A stretch of 64,000 nt of DNA from an uncultured Pelagibacteraceae bacterium (GTDB taxonomy: Bacteria > Pseudomonadota > Alphaproteobacteria > Pelagibacterales > Pelagibacteraceae), in contig CACNIK010000002.1 in assembly GCA_902620525.1 (NCBI GenBank), forward strand, positions 124,001-188,000, read 5' to 3'. Both the position numbers and the translations under genes were made by a program. Under the pieces are notes generated by a model. The model did not search any database, was not told the origin of the DNA, and saw only the letters and a list, made by a program, of their open reading frames with translations. Within the stretch, counting starts at the first letter, position 1. Every line of letters begins with the position of its first letter. This document shows positions 54,696 through 63,548 of the stretch, one piece after another.

Positions 54696-56619
54696 TTTTG
54701 GATCAGGAAATACTGTTATCAAATCTAAGTTAATAAGTAGAAGAATGTTTGTTTTAACTGCCGCTAAAACAATTGTTTTTTGTGGAATTTTTGGAAGATT
54801 GGTTTCATTACAAATTAATGAGGCGACTAAGTATAAAACATTATCAGACAAAAATCGTTTTAGAGAATGGAAATTAGCACCTCAAAGAGGAATAATTAGA
54901 GACTACTTTGATAAAGAAATTGCATCCAATGAAAAAGTTTATCAATTACATATTACTCCTGAGAATTCACCAAACTTAGAAACACTCTTTTTTAGACTTA
55001 AAACAATACTTAATCTTTCTGATAGGAGAATTTTTTATTTAAAAAGAAAAATTGCTAAACAAAAACCTTGGGAACCAATTATAGTTTCAGACAATTTAAC
55101 TTGGTCAGAATTTTCTCGAATAAATTTGTTTTTACATGAACTTCCCGGGGTTGAACCTATCGTGTCAGTAGCTAGACAATATCCTGATCAATCCACGGCC
55201 CATTTAGTTGGTTATGTTTCTCAAGTTAGCCAAAAAGACCTTCAAAAAAAACAATATTTAAAAGATATGTCAGTTGGAATAGCTGTTGGAAAAACTGGAT
55301 TAGAAAATAAATTAGATAAAGATATTATAGGAAAAGTTGGATTTCAAAGATATGAGGTTAATGCTTTTGGAAAAAGAATAAAACAAATTCAAATCGATCC
55401 AGGAGAGTCGGGAAAGAATTATAGAACTACATTAGATCTTGAGGTACAGAAATACACTTCTGAGGTTTTAGAAGATAAAGCAGCTTCCGTGTGTGTTATG
55501 GATATCTATAACGGTGATATAATAACAATGGCCTCTTCACCAAGTTACGATCCAAACTCTTTCGTTCATGGAATTGATAAAAAATATTGGAATGAATTAA
55601 TTTCAAATGAAAAGAAACCTCTCAATAATAAAGCAATAGCTGGATTATACCCACCAGGTTCAACCATCAAAATAATCGTCGCGTTAAGCGCTTTAGAAAA
55701 CGGTATATGGAATCCCAAAAAATATTTGAATTGTAGTGGAGTAACAGAGTTATATGGTGAAAAGTTTCACTGCTGGAAAAAAAAAGGTCACGGCCCTATG
55801 AATATGAGATCAGCAATACAAAGATCTTGTGATGTTTATTTTTATGAAGTAGCGAGACTACTTGGTGTAGATAGATTGTCTGAAACTGCAAAAAAGTTTG
55901 GTTTAGGAAAAAAAGTTTTAGATGGATTCATAGAGGAAAGAGCAGGAGTTGTTCCAAGCACCGCATGGAAAAGAAAATTTATAGGGAAAAATTGGTATTT
56001 AGGTGAAACTTTGCACTCCGGAATAGGCCAAGGTTATTTTCAAAGTACTCCGTTACAACTATGTTTAATGACCGCTCAAATTGCTAATGGTGGATTTGAA
56101 ATAAAACCTAGAGTTCTTACAAATGAGAAAAAAAATAATTTAAGAGAGTATATTAAATATAAAAATGAAAATCCAAACGAGCCTTTACCGGTAGATATGT
56201 TAGTCTCAAATTTTGATCTTAAACCCCTTTTTAGAAATCAAGAGAATATAAATTTTGTTAAAGATGCAATGTTTGCGGCAACTAATGAAGCGGGAGGGAC
56301 ATCTTTTAGATCAAGATATAATGATCAAAAATTTATGTTTGCTGGAAAAACTGGGTCTTCTCAAATAAAAAGATTTACAGAATTACAAAGAGAGCTAGAA
56401 ATTAAACAAAAAGATATTGATTATAAAGATCGAGACCATGCACTATTTGTTGCATTCGCACCTTATTCCGATCCAAAATATGCAATTAGCGTTGTCGTAG
56501 AGCATGGTGGAACTGGAAGTGGTTCGGCTGCTCCTATTGCAAAAAAAGTAATTAAAAAAGTTTTAGAAAGAGATCAATTAAGAGAAAATGTTAAAAATTT
56601 AACTGGAGAAGAAATATAA
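54688..56619 (+). CDS. mrdA: Elongation transpeptidase PBP2
   Basis: 643 residues: N-terminal membrane helix (about 18-35), pedestal (WKLAPQRGIIRDYFDKEIA, GLENKLDKDIIGKVG) and transpeptidase domain with STIK in YPPGSTIKIIVAL (about 324), SCD in IQRSCDVYFYEVA (about 379) and KTGS in FAGKTGSSQIK (about 553). Class B PBP that cross-links side-wall peptidoglycan with RodA. Confidence 0.96.
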   Translation: MINFGSGNTVIKSKLISRRMFVLTAAKTIVFCGIFGRLVSLQINEATKYKTLSDKNRFREWKLAPQRGIIRDYFDKEIASNEKVYQLHITPENSPNLETLFFRLKTILNLSDRRIFYLKRKIAKQKPWEPIIVSDNLTWSEFSRINLFLHELPGVEPIVSVARQYPDQSTAHLVGYVSQVSQKDLQKKQYLKDMSVGIAVGKTGLENKLDKDIIGKVGFQRYEVNAFGKRIKQIQIDPGESGKNYRTTLDLEVQKYTSEVLEDKAASVCVMDIYNGDIITMASSPSYDPNSFVHGIDKKYWNELISNEKKPLNNKAIAGLYPPGSTIKIIVALSALENGIWNPKKYLNCSGVTELYGEKFHCWKKKGHGPMNMRSAIQRSCDVYFYEVARLLGVDRLSETAKKFGLGKKVLDGFIEERAGVVPSTAWKRKFIGKNWYLGETLHSGIGQGYFQSTPLQLCLMTAQIANGGFEIKPRVLTNEKKNNLREYIKYKNENPNEPLPVDMLVSNFDLKPLFRNQENINFVKDAMFAATNEAGGTSFRSRYNDQKFMFAGKTGSSQIKRFTELQRELEIKQKDIDYKDRDHALFVAFAPYSDPKYAISVVVEHGGTGSGSAAPIAKKVIKKVLERDQLRENVKNLTGEEI

Positions 56620-57743
56620 TGTTTCAACCTAGATCAATTCAATCATCAATGACATTAAGAGATAAAATTGTTTCTATGGATTATGTTTTAGTTTTATCAA
56701 TATTACTATTAGGCATTATAAGCATGTTCGCAATGTACTCAACGGATGGAGGAAAGTTCGATTATCATACCAAAAGTCATATTTTAAGATTTGGAGTTTT
56801 CTTCTTGATGTTTTTAGTAATATCCTTGTTTCAAATTAGATTTTGGTATCAAACAAGTACTCTTTTATATCTTTCATTTTTTGTTTTACTTTTAGGAGTT
56901 AAATATTTTGGTCTAACTTCCTCTGGATCACAAAGATGGCTTAATTTCTATTTCATGAATCTTCAACCATCAGAATTAATGAAAATTGGTTTAATCTTAT
57001 TTTTAGCAAAATATTATCATCGAATATCTACACAAGATGTAAACAGAATAAAATTTTTATTCCTTCCTGTAGTAGCATTAGTTGCTCCAGTTTTGTTAGT
57101 TGTTGCCCAACCAGATTTGGGAACTTCAATTCTTATAGCTTTAGGAGGAATTACTGTCTCATGGCTCGCAGGTGTACGTGTTAAATTTTTTGCTTACGCA
57201 TCGATCTTATTTATATCGTTAACACCTATAGCTATTGCATTTTTAAAACCCTACCAGAAGGCAAGAATATTAACGTTTCTTAATCCTGACAGAGATCCAC
57301 TAGGAGCAGGATATCAAATAATACAATCCAAGATAGCAATTGGATCAGGTGGTATTTTTGGTAAAGGGTTCTTAAATGGATCCCAAAGTTATTTAGATTA
57401 TCTTCCTGAAAAGCATACAGACTTTATTTTTACCTTATTTTCTGAGGAATTCGGCTTTGTTGGCTCTTTGTTTATCTTAATTCTTTATAGCATAATAATA
57501 TTTAGATTAATAAGCATAGGAGATGTTACAAGAAGTAGCTTTGGGAAACTATACTGTTACAGCTTTGCCACGGCATTCTTTATATATGTAGCAGTAAATA
57601 TGGGCATGGTTCTTGGTCTTTTGCCTATAGTTGGAGCTCCACTACCAATTATGTCCTATGGGGGATCTTCAATGTTGGCAATAATGCTAGGTTTAGGAAT
57701 AGCGATGTCTTGTAAAATTTATAAAGACACACCGGTCAATTAA
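56619..57743 (+). CDS. rodA: Rod-shape peptidoglycan glycosyltransferase RodA (SEDS family)
   Basis: 374 residues, about ten membrane helices. SEDS motifs: GSQRWLNFYFMNLQPSELMKI, VAQPDLGTSILIALGG, the YLPEKHTDFIFTLFSEEFGF loop and GAPLPIMSYGGSSML (each quoted in part). Elongation counterpart of FtsW, here next to mrdA (ATG overlaps its stop). Confidence 0.96.
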   Translation: MFQPRSIQSSMTLRDKIVSMDYVLVLSILLLGIISMFAMYSTDGGKFDYHTKSHILRFGVFFLMFLVISLFQIRFWYQTSTLLYLSFFVLLLGVKYFGLTSSGSQRWLNFYFMNLQPSELMKIGLILFLAKYYHRISTQDVNRIKFLFLPVVALVAPVLLVVAQPDLGTSILIALGGITVSWLAGVRVKFFAYASILFISLTPIAIAFLKPYQKARILTFLNPDRDPLGAGYQIIQSKIAIGSGGIFGKGFLNGSQSYLDYLPEKHTDFIFTLFSEEFGFVGSLFILILYSIIIFRLISIGDVTRSSFGKLYCYSFATAFFIYVAVNMGMVLGLLPIVGAPLPIMSYGGSSMLAIMLGLGIAMSCKIYKDTPVN

Positions 57744-57842
57744 TTAAAAAACATTAAAAAATTGGACCAAAATGAACCCAATTTTAAAAAATTAACTCTT
57801 GCTTTAATATTGTTTAGATGATCTAATTTTAATTATAAAATT

Positions 57843-58304
57843 ATGTTTGGTGATAAAAAATCGTTAAAAGATACTGAAAGATCTCTAATAAGTGAAACAG
57901 TCAGCATTGATGGAACTGTTAACAGCTCTGGTGCCATAGACGTCGCTGGGTTAGTTAAAGGTCCAGTATACTCAAAAGAGATTGTAATAAAAGAAACAGG
58001 ATCAATTTCTGGTGGGGTTGAGGCAGAGACAGTAGAAATACACGGTCATCTTGATGGCAAAGTTTCCGCAGATAATGTTGTGATAGGATCTTCAGGAGTA
58101 GTAAAAGGTGATATCGAATTTTCTCAAAATTTAAGAACTGAAAACGGTGCTGATATAGAGGGATATATCAAAAAAACTGCCGCAAAAAGTAAAATCACAG
58201 GAGATTTTCTATTTTCAAAGACAAAAGAGGAAAAGAAACCCAAGAAAAACGGGAAACCTGAGTCTGGTGTAAATAAAGATAAAGAGAACGAAGCACTTAT
58301 TTAG
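57843..58304 (+). CDS. Bactofilin (polymer-forming cytoskeletal protein)
   Basis: 153 residues. The DUF583 right-handed beta-helix core spans about 18-118 with regularly spaced glycine turns (VSIDGTVNSSGAIDVAG, GSISGGVEAETVEIHGHLDG, VVIGSSGVVKGDIEF), flanked by an N-terminal MFGDKKS tail and a lysine-rich C-terminal tail (KTKEEKKPKKNGK). Bactofilins form nucleotide-free filaments that guide local wall growth and curvature. It lies 99 bp after the rod operon, which fits a shape role. A hairpin (AAAATTGG/CCAATTTT, 57758-57785) lies in the gap. Confidence 0.93.
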   Translation: MFGDKKSLKDTERSLISETVSIDGTVNSSGAIDVAGLVKGPVYSKEIVIKETGSISGGVEAETVEIHGHLDGKVSADNVVIGSSGVVKGDIEFSQNLRTENGADIEGYIKKTAAKSKITGDFLFSKTKEEKKPKKNGKPESGVNKDKENEALI

Positions 58305-58359
58305 TTTAGTCTAATCTATCGCACTATAAAATCTACTATTTTTAAATTATATTTATAAC

Positions 58360-59607
58360 ATGAACAATTATAAGTGTAATTCTGTAGGTATTATTGGCGC
58401 TGGTATACAAGGAGTATGCATAGGACTACAATTAATTAAAAAAGGAATACCAGTAACAATTTTTGACAAAGAAGATCCTGGAAGCATGAGTTCATATGGT
58501 AATGCAGGCCATTTCTCTCCTTACGCAGTTGTTCAACTTAACAGACCTGATGTAATTTACGATATACCCAAAATGCTTTTAAGTTCTTATGGACCTTTAG
58601 CTTTAAAATGGAATTATATTCCTAAAATGATCCCATGGATTTTAAAATATTTAAAATCATCAACAAAAAAATCAATGATGCACACAACAAAATTTATGCA
58701 CCAAATATTAGATTTATCTCTTGATGCGTACGATGAAATTTTAAGCGAGATAGATACTACTAATTTGGTTGAACGGAAAGGAATTATATATATTTGGACT
58801 AATAAAAACTTAAAAAGTAGAAAGATGGAAATTAAAATTAGAAATGACTTAGGAATTAAACAAAGGCTTTTAAGCAGAGAAGAAGTTTTAGAATTAGAAC
58901 CCAATCTTAATCCAGTGTTTGATGCTGGCGTTATTTACGATTATGCATATCATGCAAGAGATCCAAAAGGGATAACAAAAAAACTTTTTGAGCTTTACTT
59001 AAAATTAGGAGGGAAGTTCAAAAAGGAAGAAGTTACTAATGTAGAACAAACAAGATTTAATCTAACGCAAGTAAAGACAAATTCAGGAAATTTCAATTTT
59101 GAAAAAATCGTTTTAGCTTGTGGAGCTTTTTCAAAAAAACTGACTGATCAATTAGGCGAGAAAATTCCTTTAGATACAGAAAGAGGATATCATATTCATT
59201 ACAAAAAGATGGATCACCTCCTTAAAAGACCAGTTATTTTTTTAGATAGAGGTTTTGGCATGACCCCAATGAACCAAGGTTTAAGAGCGGTAGGCACTGT
59301 TGAGCTTGGTGGATTTGATAATCCAATATCAAAAAAAAGAATTGATTACATAGATAAATGCGCAAAAGAGTTACTACCTCAGCTTGGAGAATTTCAAGAT
59401 GAGTGGTTAGGTTTTAGACCCACTCTTCCAGATTTCTTACCTGTTATAGGACCTTCTTTGAAAAATAAAAATATCATTTATGCTTTTGGACACCATCATT
59501 TAGGCTGGACTTTGGGAGCAATTACTGGAAAGATTGTTTCTGGAATAGTTAATGAGGAGAAGACTAATTTAGATTTAACTCCTTACAGTTCCGCTAGATT
59601 TAACTAA
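58360..59607 (+). CDS. FAD-dependent D-amino-acid dehydrogenase-like oxidoreductase (DadA type)
   Basis: 415 residues of the DAO superfamily. FAD-binding VGIIGAGIQGVCIGLQLIKKG at the N-terminus (quoted in part), SSYGNAGHFSPYAVVQL (the DadA-like strand after the dinucleotide fold), IVLACGAFSKKLTDQLG, GYHIHY, and the C-terminal FRPTLPDFLPVIGPSLKNKNIIYAFGHHHLGWT. DadA-type enzymes oxidise D-amino acids at the membrane and pass electrons to the respiratory chain. Substrate not decidable. Followed by an EamA transporter 8 bp downstream. Confidence 0.88.
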   Translation: MNNYKCNSVGIIGAGIQGVCIGLQLIKKGIPVTIFDKEDPGSMSSYGNAGHFSPYAVVQLNRPDVIYDIPKMLLSSYGPLALKWNYIPKMIPWILKYLKSSTKKSMMHTTKFMHQILDLSLDAYDEILSEIDTTNLVERKGIIYIWTNKNLKSRKMEIKIRNDLGIKQRLLSREEVLELEPNLNPVFDAGVIYDYAYHARDPKGITKKLFELYLKLGGKFKKEEVTNVEQTRFNLTQVKTNSGNFNFEKIVLACGAFSKKLTDQLGEKIPLDTERGYHIHYKKMDHLLKRPVIFLDRGFGMTPMNQGLRAVGTVELGGFDNPISKKRIDYIDKCAKELLPQLGEFQDEWLGFRPTLPDFLPVIGPSLKNKNIIYAFGHHHLGWTLGAITGKIVSGIVNEEKTNLDLTPYSSARFN

Positions 59608-59615
59608 GGATATAA

Positions 59616-60509
59616 TTGTCAAAAAATTACTTAGCATATTTACTACTTGTTTTTGCGACATTATGTTGGTCAGGCAATTTTATTGTAGGTAAATTTGCCT
59701 ATCTATTTGAAGTACCTCCATTAACTTTAAATTTTTTAAGATGGGTTTCAGTTTGGATAATTTTAATTCCATTTACTTATAAAGAAATTTTAAACAATTT
59801 TAATTACATAAAAAAAAATTGGATGGTAATAAGTTTTATGGGAGTTATTACTATAAGTACGTTTAACTCTGTAGTATATTTTGCGCTGAATTATACCCAA
59901 GTAATAAACGCAGTATTAGTTCTTGCTGCAATTCCAGCTATAACGATAATTATTTCATCCTTAATGAAAGTAGATAAAACAAATATTTTACAAGTAATAG
60001 GATTATTATTATCAATTATAGGAATTAGCGCAATTATTTCAAATGCTGACCTAAATAGGATCCTATCTTTAAGCTTTAATAAAGGGGATATATGGATGTT
60101 GGTTTGCGTTCTCTCTTGGTCAATTTACTCAACATTACTTAAGAAATATAGTTTTAAATTTTCTCAATTCACTTTGATACAATTAATGGTCACAGTTGGA
60201 ATAATATTTTTAATTCCACAATTTTTTTATGAAAGATCAATCGGTCTAGAAGTAAATTTCAATAAAGCTTTTTTCGTTATTCTTTTTTATGTTGTAATTT
60301 TCCCTGCGTTAGCAGCTTATTACTGCTGGCAGAAAGGTGTAGAGATAGTCGGACCAAATCGAGCAACAATGTTTGTTCAATTAATGCCATTACTGAGCGC
60401 TTTATTAGCAATTATAATATTTAGAGAAAAACTTGAATTATACCACTTTATAGGTGCCTCATTTATTTTGTCAGGTATTTATTTATCAAACAGGAAATTA
60501 AATGCTTAA
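59616..60509 (+). CDS. EamA/DMT-superfamily permease
   Basis: 297 residues, ten membrane helices in two repeated EamA halves (first half starts YLAYLLLVFATLCWSGNFIV; second from GDIWMLVCVLSWSIYSTLL). GPNRATMFVQLMPLLSALLAII and GASFILSGIYLSNR are typical C-terminal features. TTG start with AAGGA 5 bp upstream. Such permeases export or import small metabolites; cargo unknown. It sits between two oxidoreductase genes and overlaps the next by 8 bp. Confidence 0.92.
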   Translation: MSKNYLAYLLLVFATLCWSGNFIVGKFAYLFEVPPLTLNFLRWVSVWIILIPFTYKEILNNFNYIKKNWMVISFMGVITISTFNSVVYFALNYTQVINAVLVLAAIPAITIIISSLMKVDKTNILQVIGLLLSIIGISAIISNADLNRILSLSFNKGDIWMLVCVLSWSIYSTLLKKYSFKFSQFTLIQLMVTVGIIFLIPQFFYERSIGLEVNFNKAFFVILFYVVIFPALAAYYCWQKGVEIVGPNRATMFVQLMPLLSALLAIIIFREKLELYHFIGASFILSGIYLSNRKLNA

Positions 60510-61452
60510 AGTTGCAGTTTTAGATGATTATCAAAATATTTTTAGTCAAATTATAAATTTAGATGAGTATAAATCAAAATATGAGTTTACAATTTTCAAT
60601 GAGCCTTTCCAAAATGAATTAGAAACTACTGAAGCTTTAAAGGGCTTTGAAGCTCTTTTTATAATGAGAGAAAGAACAAAAATTACAAAAACTCTTATTT
60701 CAAACTTACCTAAGTTAAAATTTATAATGACTTCTGGAACTAGAAATAAAGCTATCGATCTAAGCGCAACAAAAGAAAAAAAAATATTAGTTTGTGGCAC
60801 AGATATTAATCCTAATCCAGCCGCAGAGGTAACTTGGGCTTTAATACTTGGACTAATGAGAAACTTAAAACAAGAAATTGACAATATGTTCCAAGGATAT
60901 TGGCAAACAACTATTGGTTATGAGCTTAAGGGAAAAAGATTAGGAATAATAGGTCTAGGTAAAATTGGATGCCAAGTTGCTAAAATCGGTCAAGCATTTG
61001 GTATGGAAGTTTCTGCCTGGAGTGAAAATTTAAATTTATCTGAAGCTAATAAGTTAAATGTCTTACCCATGAGCAAAGATGATTTAATTAAAACTTCAGA
61101 TATTTTATCCATTCATGTTGTATTAGGTGACAGATATAAAAACTTAATTACAAAAAAAGAATTAAAAGAAATGAAAAAGTCCTCCTTTTTAATTAATACC
61201 TCAAGAGGAGAGATAATAAATGAAAAAGATCTAATAGAAGCTTTAGAAAGTGATGAGATCGCTGGCGCAGGCCTAGATGTTTATAGTCAAGAACCTTTAC
61301 CCCAAGACCACAAACTAAGATTTTTACCTAACGCTTTTTTATTGCCGCACTTGGGATATGTTACTGTGGAAAATTATTCAAAATTTTATTTTCAGATGAT
61401 TGAAAACCTCAATTCGTGTATGAATAACAAGCCGATTCGAGAAATTAAGTAA
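60502..61452 (+). CDS. D-isomer-specific 2-hydroxyacid dehydrogenase
   Basis: 316 residues. NAD-binding domain with RLGIIGLGKIGCQVAKIGQAFGM (quoted in part); catalytic Arg in INTSRGEIINEKDLIEAL, Glu in AGAGLDVYSQEPLP and His in LLPHLGYVTVENY. The first domain has FIMTSGTRNKAIDL. Reduces a 2-keto acid or oxidises a D-2-hydroxy acid; substrate unknown. With the flavoprotein and the permease it could process the keto acid released from a D-amino acid, but that is inference from adjacency. Confidence 0.92.
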   Translation: MLKVAVLDDYQNIFSQIINLDEYKSKYEFTIFNEPFQNELETTEALKGFEALFIMRERTKITKTLISNLPKLKFIMTSGTRNKAIDLSATKEKKILVCGTDINPNPAAEVTWALILGLMRNLKQEIDNMFQGYWQTTIGYELKGKRLGIIGLGKIGCQVAKIGQAFGMEVSAWSENLNLSEANKLNVLPMSKDDLIKTSDILSIHVVLGDRYKNLITKKELKEMKKSSFLINTSRGEIINEKDLIEALESDEIAGAGLDVYSQEPLPQDHKLRFLPNAFLLPHLGYVTVENYSKFYFQMIENLNSCMNNKPIREIK

Positions 61453-61485
61453 ATAAATATTACAATTTCTGGTTGTTTTTGATAA

Positions 61486-61531
61486 GCTCATTGTGAGCAA
61501 ATAAGTGTTTTTATGTTAGCGAAATAACATA
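61486..61531 (+). promoter_or_regulatory. Two tandem small hairpins upstream of the lipoprotein gene
   Basis: GCTCA-TTG-TGAGC (61486-61498) and TATGTTA-GCGAAA... TAACATA (61512-61531, 7-bp stem, 6-nt loop) lie in the 108-bp gap. They may be the end of the upstream transcript, an operator or an RNA element; no run of T follows, so a standard terminator is not supported. Confidence 0.3.
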
Positions 61532-61560
61532 TAAGCATTTGTAAAAAAAGAGAGGGATTT

Positions 61561-61902
61561 TTGAGAAAAATTTTAATTAGCTTGTTGCTAACTTTATTTG
61601 TTTCTGGCTGCGCTGAGACTATGGCTTTGTTAGGTCCAGCATCTACATCACTAGGTGGTGGAAACTTAGCCCAATCAGCTGTTTCAACAGCAGTAAATTA
61701 TGGCGTAAAGAAACAAACAGGTAAAAGTCCAATGGAACATGCAATTGCTTATGCAGAGAAACATAATCCAGAAAGAAAAAAAGTAAAATGTGTTAATTTT
61801 CTTGAAATCACAGAAACTGAAGTTTGCTCTCTACTTAAGAAAAGAGTTTCTGAGTTAAGAAGAAAAATAGACGTCAATTCTAAAATTAAGATTTTAGATT
61901 AA
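61561..61902 (+). CDS. Small lipoprotein, hypothetical (113 aa)
   Basis: TTG start with AGAGGGA upstream; signal peptide MRKILISLLLTLFVSGC with lipobox VSGC (Cys17). The mature part begins AETMALLGPASTSLGGGNLA, then VNYGVKKQTGKSPMEHAIAY, and ends in a charged helix containing two cysteines (KCVNF; EVCSLLKKRVSELRR). Resembles small alphaproteobacterial lipoproteins with a glycine-rich membrane-near segment, but I cannot assign a family. Probably outer-membrane or periplasmic-face anchored. Confidence 0.8.
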   Translation: MRKILISLLLTLFVSGCAETMALLGPASTSLGGGNLAQSAVSTAVNYGVKKQTGKSPMEHAIAYAEKHNPERKKVKCVNFLEITETEVCSLLKKRVSELRRKIDVNSKIKILD

Positions 61903-61941
61903 TTCACTGGCTGACATTAAATTTTTTTGGTACCTTAGGTT

Positions 61942-63192
61942 GTGAAAAAAAAATATTCAATTACAAGCTTAATTAAAAATTCACTTTCAGATAACGAAAA
62001 TTGGGGAAAAATGTGGAGAAACCCCAATCCAAAAAAACATTACGATGTTATTATAGTTGGAGGCGGCGGACATGGTCTAGGTACTGCTTACTATCTTGCT
62101 AAACATCATGGGATAAAAAATATTGCGGTCATAGAAAAAGGTTGGTTGGGTAGTGGAAACACAGGACGTAATACTACGATCATTAGATCTAATTACTTAT
62201 GGGATGAAAGTGCAAATCTGTATGACCATGCGGTTAAATTATGGGAAAATTTATCTGAAGATTTAAACTACAATATGATGTTTAGCCAAAGGGGAGTTTT
62301 AAATTTAGCGCATAACGAACATGATATTAAAGAAATTAAAAGAAGGGTATCTGCTAATAGACTAAATGGTTTGGATACTATGTGGTTGGATAAAAACGAA
62401 GTTAAAGATTTAGTTCCTATCATGAATACAGACAATTTAAGATATCCAGTTCTTGGAGCGGCATATCAACCACGAGGAGGAGTGGCCAGACATGATGCTG
62501 TTGCTTGGGGATATGCTATGAGAGCTGATGAATTGGGAGTAGATATAATTCAAAACTGTGAAGTAAAAGGAATTAAAACTGATAATTATAAAGTAGAAGG
62601 AGTTGAAACAACAAAAGGTTTTATCAAATCAAGTAAAATTGGTGTCGTAGCTTCTGGACACACAAGTGTACTTGCAGCAACAGCAGGAGTAAGGTTGCCA
62701 TTACAAAGTAGACCTTTGCAAGCTTTAGTTTCTGAACCAATTAAACCAGTTATAAATACAGTAGTTATGTCAAATGCTGTACATGCTTATGTAAGTCAAT
62801 CTGACAAGGGAGAATTAGTAATTGGAGCTGGTACAGATGGTTACAATTCTTTCACTCAAAGAGGTGGTTATGATGTAATCGAAGAAACTGTTAGAGCAAT
62901 TGTTGAGTTGTATCCAATTTTTGGAAAAATGAAAATGTTAAGACAATGGGGAGGTATAGTAGACATTTGTCCGGACGCAAGTCCAATTATAAGCAAATGT
63001 GATGTTGAAGGTTTATATTTTAATTGCGGTTGGGGAACTGGTGGCTTTAAAGCTACCCCTGGAAGCGCAAATGTATTTGCGCACACAATTGCAAAAGATG
63101 AACCACATAAAATAAATGCTCCATTTGCTTTAAGTAGATTTTCTGACGGAAGATTAATAGATGAGCATGGCGCTGCAGCTGTTGCACACTAG
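61942..63192 (+). CDS. soxB: Sarcosine oxidase, beta subunit (heterotetrameric)
   Basis: 416 residues, GTG start. FAD-binding [40 protein letters not shown] (covalent-flavin region of the family; the first residues up to about 50 include [18 protein letters not shown]), [14 protein letters not shown], and the C-terminal [18 protein letters not shown] and [14 protein letters not shown]. Oxidises sarcosine to glycine and formaldehyde/methylene-tetrahydrofolate with subunits A, D and G. First gene of a soxB-soxD-soxA operon. Confidence 0.96.
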   Translation: MKKKYSITSLIKNSLSDNENWGKMWRNPNPKKHYDVIIVGGGGHGLGTAYYLAKHHGIKNIAVIEKGWLGSGNTGRNTTIIRSNYLWDESANLYDHAVKLWENLSEDLNYNMMFSQRGVLNLAHNEHDIKEIKRRVSANRLNGLDTMWLDKNEVKDLVPIMNTDNLRYPVLGAAYQPRGGVARHDAVAWGYAMRADELGVDIIQNCEVKGIKTDNYKVEGVETTKGFIKSSKIGVVASGHTSVLAATAGVRLPLQSRPLQALVSEPIKPVINTVVMSNAVHAYVSQSDKGELVIGAGTDGYNSFTQRGGYDVIEETVRAIVELYPIFGKMKMLRQWGGIVDICPDASPIISKCDVEGLYFNCGWGTGGFKATPGSANVFAHTIAKDEPHKINAPFALSRFSDGRLIDEHGAAAVAH

Positions 63193-63194
63193 TC

Positions 63195-63545
63195 ATGATT
63201 TTAATTAAATGTCCATATTGTGGTGAAAGAGATCAATCAGAATTTTCCAATGGTGGGGAAGCTCACGTAATTCGTCCCAAAAATCCAGAAAGTTTATCAG
63301 ATAAAGATTGGGGAGAATATGTTTTCTATAGAAACAACCCTAAAGGAATTTTTTATGAGAGATGGGTTCATTCTCATGGATGTAAAAAATGGTTTAATGC
63401 AGTGAGAAACACATCTACCGATCAAATATTGAGGGTTTATAAAGTGAATGAAAAAAGGCCAGATCTAAGTGATTTTAAAAATACTTTAAAATCACCTTCT
63501 GGTGAACCATTAGTAGGATCAGGAAATTTTGCAGTAAAGAAGTAA
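63195..63545 (+). CDS. soxD: Sarcosine oxidase, delta subunit
   Basis: 116 residues. Zinc-binding layout with CPYCGERDQSEFSNGGEAH near the start (Cys-x2-Cys and His) and HSHGCKKWFNAVRNT later; FYRNNPKGIFYERWVH is the family centre. Small structural subunit of the heterotetramer. Two bases after soxB. Confidence 0.95.
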   Translation: MILIKCPYCGERDQSEFSNGGEAHVIRPKNPESLSDKDWGEYVFYRNNPKGIFYERWVHSHGCKKWFNAVRNTSTDQILRVYKVNEKRPDLSDFKNTLKSPSGEPLVGSGNFAVKK

Positions 63546-63548
63546 AGT

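Noticed and set aside
57758-57785. Inverted repeat AAAATTGG/CCAATTTT after rodA as a terminator
   Set aside because: The stem is AT-rich, the loop is long (12 nt) and no T-run follows on the coding strand, so termination is not supported.
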